From Marinicellulosiphila megalodicopiae (GTDB lineage: Bacteria; Pseudomonadota; Gammaproteobacteria; Pseudomonadales; Natronospirillaceae), in NCBI RefSeq assembly GCF_045862395.1, contig NZ_AP023087.1:2294001-2358000 (forward strand): 64,000 nucleotides of DNA, given 5' to 3'. Each line of letters opens with the position of its first letter. Position 1 is the stretch's first letter. Made by a program: the position numbers and the translations under genes. Below are positions 7,597 through 15,979 of this stretch, piece after piece. Under the pieces are notes generated by a model that saw only the letters and a program-made list of their open reading frames with translations, was not told where the DNA came from and did no database searches.

Positions 7597-9090
7597 ATGA
7601 TGGAAAAAATGCATGAAATAGCGTCGATCGCTTCGGATATTTTTTTAGTGTTATTTGGTTCAGCCATTTTATTAGCGCTTATTACTATAATTGTGCTTTA
7701 CATTTACGATCGAAATCAAAACAAACACACAGTGATGCGCAACTTTCCAGTCATTGGGCGTTTAAGATATCGCTTTGAACATATTGGTGAATTTTTTAGA
7801 CAATACTTTTTTGCCATGGATCGCGAAGAATTGCCCTTTAATAGAGCGCAACGAAGCTGGGCATATCGTGCCGCAAAAAACGTAGAAACCACCGTGGCGT
7901 TTGGATCCACTAGAAGCATGTTGAGCCCGGGGGATATGTTGTTTTCAAACAGTACGTTTCCCACACTGCCTGAGCAATATCAAGAAAACCATACGATATG
8001 TTTTGGCGAGCACTATGTCAAAACACCTTACACCACTAATTCCATTATTAACATATCGGCAATGAGTTATGGAGCGTTATCTAAAAATGCCATTGAAGCG
8101 TTGTGTTTGGGAGCTAAAAAAGCGGGCATTTGGATGAACACAGGTGAGGGGGGGTTAAGTCCGTTTCATCAAAAGACCGATTGCGATTTGATCTTTCAAA
8201 TTGGTACTGCCAAATATGGTGTACGTGACGAAAATGGACAATTATCTGAAAAACGATTAATTGAATTGTCTGAAATTCAACAAGTGAAAATGTTTGAACT
8301 AAAACTCAGCCAAGGGGCGAAACCAGGCAAAGGCGGCATGTTGCCCGCTGCAAAAGTCAGCGCTGAAATTGCCAAAATTCGACATATTCCCATTCATACT
8401 GATTCAATCAGCCCAAATCGTCATACAGATATTGCCAACACCGATGAATTACTAGAAAAGATTCACTTCATTCGCAAAACCACAAACAAACCCGTGGGAA
8501 TAAAATTTGTATTAGGCGATAAAAAATGGCTGGATGATTTATTTGAAACCATCAACCAAAAGGGGCTAGATTATGCACCTGACTTCATCACCTTAGATGG
8601 CGGTGACGGCGGTACTGGAGCAGCGCCTCAACCATTAATGGATTATATGGGGTTGCCACTTGATGTGAGTTTACCTATTTTAATTGATCAACTCATTACC
8701 TATCGATTACGAGATCGAATTAAAGTAATTGCATCAGGTAAATTAATCAATCCATCAAAAGTAGTCTGGGCATTATGTGTTGGCGCTGACGCGATAAACA
8801 CCGCCCGTGGTTTTATGTTTTCATTAGGTTGTATTCAAGCCATGCAATGTCATAAAAATACCTGCCCAACAGGCATCACCACAAGCGATGAAAAACTACA
8901 AAGAGGGCTAGTGGTAGAAGACAAAGCCGAGCGTGTTTATTCCTATGCGAAAAACATGAACAAAGAAATCAACATGATGGCGCACAGTTGTGGACTGACA
9001 CAACCAAGAGAATTCAGAAGAGCACATTGTGTAATCATTGATTCAAATGGGAAAGCCAAAAACTTGGATGAACTTTATTCAATGAAGTAA
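7597..9090 (+). CDS. FMN-binding glutamate synthase-like protein, membrane-anchored
   Basis: 497 residues. One N-terminal hydrophobic segment (about 14-35, IFLVLFGSAILLALITIIVLY) is followed by a domain like the FMN/Fe-S part of the glutamate synthase large subunit. Visible motifs: the flavin-site segment FITLDGGDGGTGAAPQPLMD, then GADAINTARGFMFSLGCIQA and CHKNTCPTGITT, whose Cys residues correspond to the 3Fe-4S ligands of GltB. The glutaminase domain of GltB is absent, so it is not a complete glutamate synthase. Members of this stand-alone family are widespread but their reaction is not settled. It is monocistronic, ahead of a cluster of interspersed repeats. Confidence 0.8.
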   Translation: MMEKMHEIASIASDIFLVLFGSAILLALITIIVLYIYDRNQNKHTVMRNFPVIGRLRYRFEHIGEFFRQYFFAMDREELPFNRAQRSWAYRAAKNVETTVAFGSTRSMLSPGDMLFSNSTFPTLPEQYQENHTICFGEHYVKTPYTTNSIINISAMSYGALSKNAIEALCLGAKKAGIWMNTGEGGLSPFHQKTDCDLIFQIGTAKYGVRDENGQLSEKRLIELSEIQQVKMFELKLSQGAKPGKGGMLPAAKVSAEIAKIRHIPIHTDSISPNRHTDIANTDELLEKIHFIRKTTNKPVGIKFVLGDKKWLDDLFETINQKGLDYAPDFITLDGGDGGTGAAPQPLMDYMGLPLDVSLPILIDQLITYRLRDRIKVIASGKLINPSKVVWALCVGADAINTARGFMFSLGCIQAMQCHKNTCPTGITTSDEKLQRGLVVEDKAERVYSYAKNMNKEINMMAHSCGLTQPREFRRAHCVIIDSNGKAKNLDELYSMK

Positions 9091-9219
9091 TAGATTTTAA
9101 GCTATTGAAATTTAAAGGCTTTTAACACAACTTAAAGTAATTCTTTAAGTTCGTGAAACATTCTTAAACTCAATAAATACAAAAGTAGCAAGCCTGAAAA
9201 TCCTAGAGTCAAAAATCCT

Positions 9220-9290
9220 GGGGTCGGATCCATAAATTCAACAAGCCGACCCAGCTCAACTATCAAAAAACAAAAAACGGATCCGACCCC
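9220..9290. repeat. Interspersed palindromic repeat, copy A
   Basis: It starts GGGGTCGGATCCA and ends CGGATCCGACCCC, 71 bases, with an AT-rich middle. The ends are reverse complements, so the copy can fold into a terminal stem. Confidence 0.85.
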
Positions 9291-9309
9291 TGACTCAAAA
9301 TGATTAGCT

Positions 9310-9378
9310 GGGGGTCGGATCCATTTTTTTAAGCGTGCTTATTTATTCGAGGTAATCAGTTTTTTGGATCTGACCCCC
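9310..9378. repeat. Interspersed palindromic repeat, copy B
   Basis: The left end GGGGTCGGATCCA and right end TGGATCTGACCCC enclose an AT-rich core of about 40 bases. Twenty bases separate it from copy A. Confidence 0.85.
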
Positions 9379-9411
9379 GGCTATTTTCGTAATGCATCAA
9401 TCGTGATTTTT

Positions 9412-9424
9412 TGGATCCGACCCC
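9412..9424. repeat. Interspersed repeat, single right end
   Basis: TGGATCCGACCCC with no matching left end close by. It may share the left end of copy B, making a longer composite of about 115 bases. Confidence 0.65.
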
Positions 9425-9525
9425 AGGCTTTGGTTTTAACACATTAAAAGTTTAATCATTGATAACATCGGTTTGAAAAAAAAGGTAGAATTATCAGCTT
9501 TTCAAATTTCATATTCAGGGGTCAA

Positions 9526-10161
9526 ATGAGCGGTTTATTTATTACAGTTGAAGGCTTAGAAGGCGTAGGCAAATCAACGAATTTAGCATTTGTTGAACAG
9601 TGGTTAATCAATAAAGGCTTAGAAGTCGAAACGACTCGTGAACCAGGTGGCACTGCACTGGCTGAAGATATACGTGAATTATTATTGGCAAAGCGTGACG
9701 AGCCCGTAAGCCAGACCTGTGAATTGCTGATGATGTTTGCTGCACGCGCTCAGCATTTAAGCCAAAAAATCAATCCTTGGTTAGATCAAGGTAAATGCGT
9801 GTTATCTGATCGCTTTACCGATGCAACTTATGCTTATCAAGGCGGTGGTCGTGAGATGGATGTTTCTATTATTAATCAATTAGAAGGCATCGTACAAAAT
9901 GGCTTACAACCTGATTTTACTTTGTTATTAGATGCGCCAGCAGAAATTGGCTTGGCTCGCATTCAATCTCGTGGATTTACAGACAGAATTGAACAAGAAA
10001 AAGTTGAGTTTTTTGACCGTGCGCGTGAAGGGTACTTAGCTCGAGCTAAGGCTCAGCCCAATAGAATGCACATCATTGATGCAAGCAAAACTTTAGAACA
10101 GGTTCAAACTCAAATTGACGCCACTTTAACTGCTTTTTTTAAAGCTCGTGAGCAAGCTTGA
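9526..10161 (+). CDS. tmk: Thymidylate kinase
   Basis: dTMP kinase, 211 residues, which phosphorylates dTMP to dTDP for DNA synthesis. It shows the P-loop VEGLEGVGKSTN (about residues 8-19), the substrate-binding TREPGGT, the DRFTDATYAYQGGGR segment with the conserved DR pair, and a LID region RIQSRGFTDRIEQEK. The length is normal for the family. It leads a compact run with holB, pilZ, a glutaredoxin-like gene and a thioredoxin-like membrane protein gene. The tmk-holB-pilZ order is common in gammaproteobacteria. The stop overlaps the holB start by one base. Confidence 0.95.
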   Translation: MSGLFITVEGLEGVGKSTNLAFVEQWLINKGLEVETTREPGGTALAEDIRELLLAKRDEPVSQTCELLMMFAARAQHLSQKINPWLDQGKCVLSDRFTDATYAYQGGGREMDVSIINQLEGIVQNGLQPDFTLLLDAPAEIGLARIQSRGFTDRIEQEKVEFFDRAREGYLARAKAQPNRMHIIDASKTLEQVQTQIDATLTAFFKAREQA

Positions 10162-11138
10162 TGTACATTTGGCAAAATAACGCATTTAACCAAATTATTG
10201 ATTTATATAAACGTCAATCGCTTCCACATGCTTTGTTATTATCGTCTGATCCATTTTGTGGCGTAGACGAAATGGCCATTCATTTAGCCAATGCGTTATT
10301 GTGTGAGCACGAAAACAAGCCTTGCGGTGAGTGTCGTAGTTGTTTATTACAAAAAGCAGGCACTCATCCTGACTTCATGTTGGCTCAGCCACCTGAAGGC
10401 AAGCACATTCTTAATATTGAAACCATTCGTGAGATGATTGAATTTGCTCACATTACCTCTTCAATTAAAAATAAAGTAATTGTCATTCAACCGGCTGATG
10501 CCATGAATGAAGCGTCTTCAAATGCCATTTTAAAATTGCTAGAAGAACCCAGCGACAATACGTTTTTGATTATGGTTTCAACGGCAAAACATCTATTACT
10601 ACCCACCATTATCAGTCGCTGTCAAAAATGGCATGTACCCACACCTGAAATGGCAGTATCCGAGAAATGGCTGATCGAGCAAACGGACAAACCGCAAGAG
10701 ACCGTTCAATTAGCATTGAATCAGTCTAACCATCAGCCTATTAGAGCAAAAAGTTTTCTAGAAAATGATGATATTGTGTTTCAACAGCGTATTATTGATG
10801 GATTACAGCAATTATTTAAAAAGCAGATATCTCCCGTACAATTGTCGAGTAATTGGCAAAAAGAAAATCTTGGTCAAATATTGTTTTGGCTTCAAAACTG
10901 GCTAACGACTAGTATTAAACTGCAAGTGGCCAAAACAGGGGATCACCAAGCATACGAAGCAAATAAGCGAATTATTGCGTTTACAGCTAAGGTTGCTAGC
11001 TCTGAAAACCTATTTGAGTTCTACTCAAAGGTTCAAAGATACAATCTAAGTCTCAATAAACATCAAAATCTCAATCCGCAATTGATTTTAGAGGATATTT
11101 TGATAGGCTGGCATAACTTGATCGACCAAACGAATTGA
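10161..11138 (+). CDS. holB: DNA polymerase III delta' subunit
   Basis: Clamp-loader subunit of about 325 residues. It begins MYIWQNNAFNQIIDLYKRQSLPHALLLSS, typical of HolB, followed by a degenerate P-loop segment (SDPFCGVDEMA) and a four-Cys zinc module (CEHENKPCGECRSC). The helicase-like motif ASSNAILKLLEEPSDNTFLIM and the sensor-1 TIISRCQKW are intact. It pairs with delta, gamma and tau to load the sliding clamp; delta' itself does not hydrolyse ATP, consistent with the altered P-loop. The ATG at 10161 overlaps the tmk stop, giving coupling; a TTG three bases earlier is also in frame. Confidence 0.93.
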   Translation: MYIWQNNAFNQIIDLYKRQSLPHALLLSSDPFCGVDEMAIHLANALLCEHENKPCGECRSCLLQKAGTHPDFMLAQPPEGKHILNIETIREMIEFAHITSSIKNKVIVIQPADAMNEASSNAILKLLEEPSDNTFLIMVSTAKHLLLPTIISRCQKWHVPTPEMAVSEKWLIEQTDKPQETVQLALNQSNHQPIRAKSFLENDDIVFQQRIIDGLQQLFKKQISPVQLSSNWQKENLGQILFWLQNWLTTSIKLQVAKTGDHQAYEANKRIIAFTAKVASSENLFEFYSKVQRYNLSLNKHQNLNPQLILEDILIGWHNLIDQTN

Positions 11139-11148
11139 TAGGTAAAAT

Positions 11149-11496
11149 ATGAGTGAAGCAGGACCAAGAAACGGCATACTATCCGTAACCATGAAAGACA
11201 AAGCAGTATTGTATGCCGCTTATATGCCTTTCGTGCAAAACGGCGGATTATTCATTGCAACTAACCGTAAGTTTCAACTAGGTGATGATGTCTTTTTGTT
11301 AATGAGCTTAATGGATGAGCCCGAAAAAATTCCTGTAGCTGGCAAAATCATCTGGATTACACCAAAAGGCGCACAAGGCAACCGTGCTTCGGGTATTGGT
11401 GTTCAGTTCGAAAAGAAAAACGACCTTGCTCGTGACAAGATTGAAACCTATTTAGCAGGTTCGCTTTCATCTGAAAAACCAACGCATACGATGTAA
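11149..11496 (+). CDS. pilZ: Type IV pilus assembly protein PilZ
   Basis: A 115-residue PilZ-fold protein placed after holB, the position of the pilus gene pilZ in pseudomonads and relatives. It reads GILSVTMKDKAVLYAAYMPFVQNGGLFIATN, then a beta-barrel with FQLGDDVFLLMSLMDEPEKIPVAGKIIWITP and the ending GIGVQFEKKN. The RxxxR and D/NxSxxG c-di-GMP-binding motifs are not apparent, as expected for pilus PilZ proteins, which act with FimX and PilB without binding the dinucleotide. It lies 10 bases after holB in the same operon. Confidence 0.88.
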   Translation: MSEAGPRNGILSVTMKDKAVLYAAYMPFVQNGGLFIATNRKFQLGDDVFLLMSLMDEPEKIPVAGKIIWITPKGAQGNRASGIGVQFEKKNDLARDKIETYLAGSLSSEKPTHTM

Positions 11497-11497
11497 T

Positions 11498-11740
11498 ATG
11501 GCTTTAATTTATAACCTTTACAGCACCGATGGTTGTCACTTATGTGAACAAGCATTGGCGCTGATTGCTCAAGTGAATCCCAATATCAAAATAAACGTAT
11601 TAGATATTATGGATGATCCTGTCTGGCTTGAGTCCTTTCAAATTCGAATTCCTGTTTTAGAAATCCCTAATACGTCAATCCAGTTAGATTGGCCTTTTGA
11701 TGCAGAACAATTATCTCAGTTTTTAAGTACTAATGACTAA
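11498..11740 (+). CDS. Glutaredoxin-like protein (DUF836 type)
   Basis: An 80-residue thioredoxin-fold protein with the CxxC-type active site in LYSTDGCHLCEQALALI and the cis-Pro segment RIPVLEI. The family is often annotated glutaredoxin-like YruB or DUF836. It probably shuttles electrons or binds glutathione, but no partner is known. It starts two bases after pilZ and overlaps the next gene by eight bases, so it is translated as part of the tmk operon. Confidence 0.8.
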   Translation: MALIYNLYSTDGCHLCEQALALIAQVNPNIKINVLDIMDDPVWLESFQIRIPVLEIPNTSIQLDWPFDAEQLSQFLSTND

Positions 11741-12275
11741 ACAGATTCTACTCAGCGTTGGTTTTGTCATTTTATTAGGCCTCATTGTAAGCGCTAATTT
11801 TCTGTTAGAAAAATACTCACTCGTAAAACCCTTTGCCTCAGATGAAACCATCAATACGTTATTGGCCAATCAAGCTCAAACTAAGCAGTCTTTTTCTGGT
11901 ATTTCACAATCAAGCCGTACACTAATTCATATCAATCAACCTTGGTGCATTTGTAACTCATTTACGTCATCTCATGTTTTAAATCTTGATAAACTGGCTA
12001 CTGCACAATCCATTAAAACCATTAATGTTGAATTAGGTGAACTGAGCGCAGATCAACAATCAAAAGACTGGCAAAACTTGCTCTCACTTATTCCATCAAC
12101 ACCCGCAACGGTGTTACTTAATGATTCTGGCAACATCGAATATATAGGGCCGTACAGCTCAGGATTAACGTGTAATAGCGGTAATAGTTTTATTGAGCAG
12201 TTTTTAAAACAAGAACAATCAGACAAAACCATTGCCAACTGGATCAGCACGGGCTGTTATTGTTCGGTTAAATAG
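11733..12275 (+). CDS. Membrane-anchored thioredoxin-like protein
   Basis: 180 residues with one N-terminal membrane segment (QILLSVGFVILLGLIVSANFLL, about 4-25) and a periplasmic thioredoxin-like domain. The segment HINQPWCICNSFTSSHV has a CxC where thioredoxins have CxxC, and PATVLLNDSGNIEYIGPY matches the cis-Pro strand region. Two further Cys lie at the C-terminus (STGCYCSVK) and one in SGLTCNSG. It resembles the DUF6436 family of gammaproteobacteria. The unusual CxC and extra Cys suggest disulfide chemistry, not proven. It overlaps the glutaredoxin-like gene. Confidence 0.65.
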   Translation: MTKQILLSVGFVILLGLIVSANFLLEKYSLVKPFASDETINTLLANQAQTKQSFSGISQSSRTLIHINQPWCICNSFTSSHVLNLDKLATAQSIKTINVELGELSADQQSKDWQNLLSLIPSTPATVLLNDSGNIEYIGPYSSGLTCNSGNSFIEQFLKQEQSDKTIANWISTGCYCSVK

Positions 12276-12293
12276 AATAAATGCACATGGTGC

Positions 12294-12321
12294 TTGACTT
12301 GAGCGGGGCATTCGTTAAAGT
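12294..12321 (+). promoter_or_regulatory. Candidate sigma-70 promoter for thrH
   Basis: TTGACT (12294-12299) and TAAAGT (12316-12321) are separated by 16 bases, ending about 40 bases before thrH. The -35 match is strong and the -10 match is partial. Confidence 0.4.
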
Positions 12322-12360
12322 TGCGCGCATTATTTTTTACATCAATTTATTGGAGTTTTC

Positions 12361-12978
12361 ATGGAAATCGCATGTTTAGATCTTGAAGGGGTTTTAGTAC
12401 CTGAAATTTGGATCGCTTTTGCAGAAAAAACAGGTATTGAAGAATTAAAAGCAACCACTCGTGATATCCCAGATTACGATGTGTTAATGCAACAACGTCT
12501 TCGTATATTAGATGAACACAACTTAGGATTAAACGAAATCCAAGAAGTGATTGCGACGTTAAAGCCTTTAGAAGGCGCCGTTGAGTTTATTAACTGGTTA
12601 CGTGAGCGTTTCCAAGTAATTATCTTGTCTGACACGTTTTATGAGTTCTCACAGCCTTTAATGCGCCAATTAGGTTTCCCAACTTTATTGTGTCATAAAT
12701 TAGAAGTCGCTGAAGACGGTAAAGTGATCAACTATCACTTACGTCAAAAAGACCCTAAGCGTCAATCTGTATTGTCTTTACAAGGTTTATATTACCGAGT
12801 AATTGCGGCAGGGGACTCGTACAACGATACCACTATGCTTAAAGAAGCGGATGCGGGTATTTTGTTCCATTCACCACAAAACGTGATTGACGAATTTCCA
12901 CAATTCCCAGCGGTACAAACGTTTGAAGATCTTAAAAAAGAATTCATCAAAGCAAGTAACCGTGAATTGAGCTTATAA
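12361..12978 (+). CDS. thrH: ThrH: phosphoserine phosphatase / homoserine phosphotransferase
   Basis: A 205-residue HAD-superfamily enzyme. The first motif is ACLDLEGVLVPEIW, in which the usual DxDGT is DxEGV, the ThrH signature. Motif II is VIILSDTFYEF and the late acidic motif is VIAAGDSYNDTTML. ThrH dephosphorylates phosphoserine and can transfer the phosphate to homoserine, linking serine and threonine metabolism; it was characterised in Pseudomonas aeruginosa and occurs in related marine groups. The gene is monocistronic with its own promoter and terminator. Confidence 0.92.
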   Translation: MEIACLDLEGVLVPEIWIAFAEKTGIEELKATTRDIPDYDVLMQQRLRILDEHNLGLNEIQEVIATLKPLEGAVEFINWLRERFQVIILSDTFYEFSQPLMRQLGFPTLLCHKLEVAEDGKVINYHLRQKDPKRQSVLSLQGLYYRVIAAGDSYNDTTMLKEADAGILFHSPQNVIDEFPQFPAVQTFEDLKKEFIKASNRELSL

Positions 12979-12997
12979 ATTTAAGCGAAGGATCTTT

Positions 12998-13023
12998 AAA
13001 AACCAGCGATTGCTGGTTTTTTT
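12998..13023 (+). terminator. Intrinsic terminator after thrH
   Basis: An AACCAGC/GCTGGTT stem with a GATT loop and a long T-run, 20 bases past the thrH stop. The stem matches that at 1180-1207 and 60527-60557. Confidence 0.88.
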
Positions 13024-13080
13024 ATGCCTGCTATTTGTGGTTATTGATTTACGAATATGTAGTTGGAAGCGAGGGAACCA

Positions 13081-13145
13081 GGGGTCGGATCCATTATTTA
13101 ATTAGCCTTCTTCTAAAGCCTGGTTAAAAATTTGGATCCGACCCC
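13081..13145. repeat. Interspersed palindromic repeat, copy C
   Basis: GGGGTCGGATCCA at the left and TGGATCCGACCCC at the right, 65 bases: a consensus-like copy in the convergent gap between thrH and purC. Confidence 0.88.
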
Positions 13146-13227
13146 AGGTTTAGATATGTCCCCCTAAAATATACTTTTGTCGAGATGTGATATCTACTGG
13201 CACAATGAGCTATACAGATGAAGTCAG

Positions 13228-13316
13228 AGGTCGGATCCACTTTTTTACAGGCTCATTAACACCGACTTTTTCATTTCTGGATCTGACCCCAATTTAACTT
13301 TAATGGATCCGACCCC
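13228..13316. repeat. Interspersed palindromic repeat, copy D with extra right end
   Basis: The left end AGGTCGGATCCAC and right end TGGATCTGACCCC (to 13290) are followed by a second right end TGGATCCGACCCC at 13304-13316. The double right end resembles the arrangement at 9310-9424. Confidence 0.8.
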
Positions 13317-13371
13317 TGGCTAAAAAACGCTGACAATATGTACTAGGTGCATAAAACAACAGACGAAAAAA

Positions 13372-13404
13372 AAACGCTATTGGTTGTGAAACCTAATAGC
13401 GTTT
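13372..13404 (-). terminator. Intrinsic terminator after purC
   Basis: On the minus strand AACGCTATT-A-GGTT pairs with AACC-AATAGCGTT, leaving one bulged base, and is followed by a run of T. It lies 20 bases past the purC stop. Confidence 0.88.
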
Positions 13405-13423
13405 TGATTATGATCTTGAGAGC

Positions 13424-14527
13424 TTAATCAACCAAACCGTATTGAGTTTTTAAAATCTCAACAATTTCTTCTTTAGGGTTTTGGCTTAACTCAATTTTAC
13501 GACCTGTGATTTTTTCAGCAATACCTAAGTATGTATTTGAAATGTCTATGATTGCATCAACAGGCAATGCATTATTGCGTGCTAACGCGCTTCGCTCGCT
13601 CATACGCTCTTTGTTTAATAATATATCTGGGTCTGGAAAATGATTTAACAAAAACTGTCTGAATCCTTCTTTTGAATTTTCAACGATGTTGCCGTTATTA
13701 AATTCAGATTCGTCCCAAATACGTGATGAATCGGGTGTTCCGACTTCATCCATATAGATTAGTTTTTCATTTCCGGCTTTATCAGATACATAACCAAATT
13801 CAAATTTAGTATCAACAAAGATCTGACCAACATCAGCAAGTGCATCGCTAATAACATTAAAGCCTTCTTTCAAAAGTTTTTCGTATTGAGCAATATCATC
13901 AGTACTTGAGAAGTTGAATCCTTCAAAGTGTTCTTCAATATTGGCACGAGTGATATTCACGTCATCGGCTTCAGGCACGCCATCTAAACCTTTTAAAATG
14001 CCTTTAGTAGAAGGTGTGATCAATAATTCTGGTAATTTTTGGTCTTTTTTCAAGCCTTCAGGCAACGCAATACCACAAAAATCACGCTCGCCTTTTTCAT
14101 AAGCGCGCCACATAGAGCCGGTTATATATCCACGAGCAATGGCTTCAATCATGATTGGCTTGGCTTTTTGTACAATCCAAACAAACGGATGCGGTATGTC
14201 TAAAATATGGCTATCGGCTAGGCCATTATCTTTAAACAGCTGAAACCAATGGTTTGATACTGCATTTAATGCCGCTCCTTTACCAGGCACACCTTTTAAG
14301 CCGTTTTCACCTTGCCAAATACAATCAAAAGCTGAGATACGATCACTGATCACCATAATGGCTAAAGGCGAATCAATAGCAACGTCGTAGCCTTTTTCTT
14401 CAATCAATCGGCGACTGTCTTGTTCAGTTAACCAATACACAGAGCGGACTTTGCCACTATGAACAGGTAAATTAGTACGGATCGGTAAATCATCGTTAAC
14501 GGCTAAAATAGAATCAGCAAGACGCAT
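13424..14527 (-). CDS. purC: Phosphoribosylaminoimidazole-succinocarboxamide synthase (long form)
   Basis: SAICAR synthase, which joins CAIR and aspartate with ATP in purine synthesis. At 367 residues it belongs to the long form found in vibrios, Shewanella and related bacteria, longer than the 237-residue E. coli enzyme. Motifs: HSGKVRSVYWL near the start (nucleotide-binding loop), ISDRISAFDCIWQGENGLKGVPGKG, EAIARGYITGSMWRAYEKG, and DTKFEFGYV with EVGTPDSSRIW. All family blocks are present. It is monocistronic with its own promoter and terminator, convergent with thrH. Confidence 0.94.
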   Translation of the reverse strand: MRLADSILAVNDDLPIRTNLPVHSGKVRSVYWLTEQDSRRLIEEKGYDVAIDSPLAIMVISDRISAFDCIWQGENGLKGVPGKGAALNAVSNHWFQLFKDNGLADSHILDIPHPFVWIVQKAKPIMIEAIARGYITGSMWRAYEKGERDFCGIALPEGLKKDQKLPELLITPSTKGILKGLDGVPEADDVNITRANIEEHFEGFNFSSTDDIAQYEKLLKEGFNVISDALADVGQIFVDTKFEFGYVSDKAGNEKLIYMDEVGTPDSSRIWDESEFNNGNIVENSKEGFRQFLLNHFPDPDILLNKERMSERSALARNNALPVDAIIDISNTYLGIAEKITGRKIELSQNPKEEIVEILKTQYGLVD

Positions 14528-14575
14528 CTAAAAGGCTTCCAAAGTTAAATAAGGCTAAATAAAAAAAAGAGCGCG

Positions 14576-14603
14576 ATTTTATCAGATTGTGTTTGGGATG
14601 TAA
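14576..14603 (-). promoter_or_regulatory. Candidate sigma-70 promoter for purC
   Basis: On the minus strand TTACAT (14603-14598) and TAAAAT (14581-14576) are separated by 16 bases, about 50 bases before the purC start. Confidence 0.45.
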
Positions 14604-14823
14604 CTATTGATGGGTCACTTTGATTAAAAGCAGGCTAGATACTACGCATATAAAACCAAGCTCCTTAAAAAAGTAGCTAACTATTTAAAGTTAAATTGCT
14701 AATATATCTCAGTGGCATCATTTTATTTACCTTACGCAGTATCCGAATATTAGTAAAGACGAGTCACAATACACCTAGTCTCATTGTGAATATTTACAAA
14801 CGGAAAATCAAATTACACATTCT

Positions 14824-14888
14824 GGGGTCGGATCCAAGTTCTGTCAAAGCTATTATTTGTGAACCCAATTAAAAATGGATCTGACCCC
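14824..14888. repeat. Interspersed palindromic repeat, copy E
   Basis: GGGGTCGGATCCA and TGGATCTGACCCC enclose an AT-rich core; 65 bases. It abuts the left end of the IS element. Confidence 0.85.
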
Positions 14889-14971
14889 AAATTACGTTAC
14901 TTAAGGAAACTCTGTTTAAATAATGCTAAAATATGAGTGTCCATTAATTTTAAATAAAACCTATATATCAC

Positions 14972-15928
14972 ATGAAACAACTCAGCTTTACAGACGCAGA
15001 ATCCCATTTAAAACGAAAACAAACTCGAAAAGAAAAATTCCTTAATCAAATGGAAGGACTTGTTCCTTGGGGCGTTTTTCTGCCTATCATCGAGCCATTT
15101 TATCCAAAAATGCATAAAAAAGGTCGTCAGCCTTACCCGCTTGAAACGATGCTTCGTGTTCATTTAATGCAAAACTGGTATACGATGAGTGATCCATCAA
15201 TGGAGGATGCACTTTATGAAATTGCATCCATGCGACAATTTGCTCGATTAGAATTAACACATAAAATTCCTGATGAAACGACCATCTTAAAATTTAGGCA
15301 TTTGCTTGAGAAGCATAAATTACAAGAAAAAATGCAACAAGCCATGAACCAAATTATGGTTGATCAAGGTGTATTATTAAAAGAAGGGACACTGATGGAC
15401 GCCACAATTATTCACGCATCACCTTCAACCAAAAACAAATCGAAAGCACGCGATCCAGAAATGCATTCCTGCAAAAAAGCGAATCAATATTATTTTGGAA
15501 TGAAAGCGCACGTGGGTGTCGACATGTACACAAGCGTGGCGCACAGCATGACATTTACATCGGCTAATCATCATGATGTGACCGAAGCGCATAATTTATT
15601 GCACGGTGAAGAAAAATTAATCGGTGGTGATAGCGGATATTTAGGTGCGGATCAGCGTGAAGAAAATAAAGATGTTTCAGCCCAATGGCTGATCGCAGAG
15701 CGACCAAGTTCATTAGTAAAAAAACACGGGACGGGCACAATTTACAATGACAAAAAAGCCACGGAAAAAATAAAGGCGCAATTAAGAGCGAAGGTGGAGC
15801 ATATTTTTAGAATCGTAAAGTGTCAGTTTGGATTTCGAAAAGTGAAATACAAAGGGCTAGCAAAAAATGCGGCACAGCTGACGATGTTATTTACGTTAGC
15901 CAATATTTATATGATGAGGAATTTATAA
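14972..15928 (+). CDS. IS5-family transposase
   Basis: A 318-residue DDE transposase with no internal stop. The N-terminal domain (RKEKFLNQMEGLVPWGVFLP and GRQPYPLETMLRVHLMQNWY) is typical of the IS5 subgroup. Catalytic acids appear as Asp in TLMDATIIHAS, Asp in LIGGDSGYLGADQ and Glu in RAKVEHIFRIVK, the last resembling the family's Y-R-E-K pattern. It catalyses cut-and-paste movement of the surrounding element. It is an autonomous single frame with no programmed frameshift. Confidence 0.92.
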   Translation: MKQLSFTDAESHLKRKQTRKEKFLNQMEGLVPWGVFLPIIEPFYPKMHKKGRQPYPLETMLRVHLMQNWYTMSDPSMEDALYEIASMRQFARLELTHKIPDETTILKFRHLLEKHKLQEKMQQAMNQIMVDQGVLLKEGTLMDATIIHASPSTKNKSKARDPEMHSCKKANQYYFGMKAHVGVDMYTSVAHSMTFTSANHHDVTEAHNLLHGEEKLIGGDSGYLGADQREENKDVSAQWLIAERPSSLVKKHGTGTIYNDKKATEKIKAQLRAKVEHIFRIVKCQFGFRKVKYKGLAKNAAQLTMLFTLANIYMMRNL

Positions 15929-15933
15929 ATGAA

Positions 15934-15979
15934 CTAGGCGAGTTACGCCTAGAATTTGGCAAACCAGCCAAATTCTAGG
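15934..15979 (+). promoter_or_regulatory. Two mutually exclusive hairpins after the transposase gene
   Basis: Hairpin 1 pairs CTAGGCG (15934-15940) with CGCCTAG (15946-15952). Hairpin 2 pairs CCTAGAATTTGGC (15948-15960) with GCCAAATTCTAGG (15967-15979). They share bases 15948-15952, so only one can form at a time. There is no T-run directly after. They may protect the mRNA end, terminate weakly, or limit read-through into or out of the element. Confidence 0.55.

Larger units (their letters stand above)
9091..9525. other. Intergenic region filled by interspersed palindromic repeats
   Basis: About 435 bases. It contains two complete copies and one half copy of the GGGGTCGGATCC repeat, listed below, and the promoter region of tmk. 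No other gene is visible. Confidence 0.7.
14528..14899. other. Intergenic region: purC promoter and repeat copy E
   Basis: About 370 bases. It holds the purC promoter (14576-14603), repeat copy E (14824-14888) and, 11 bases further on, the left end of the IS5-family element. No gene is visible. Confidence 0.6.
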
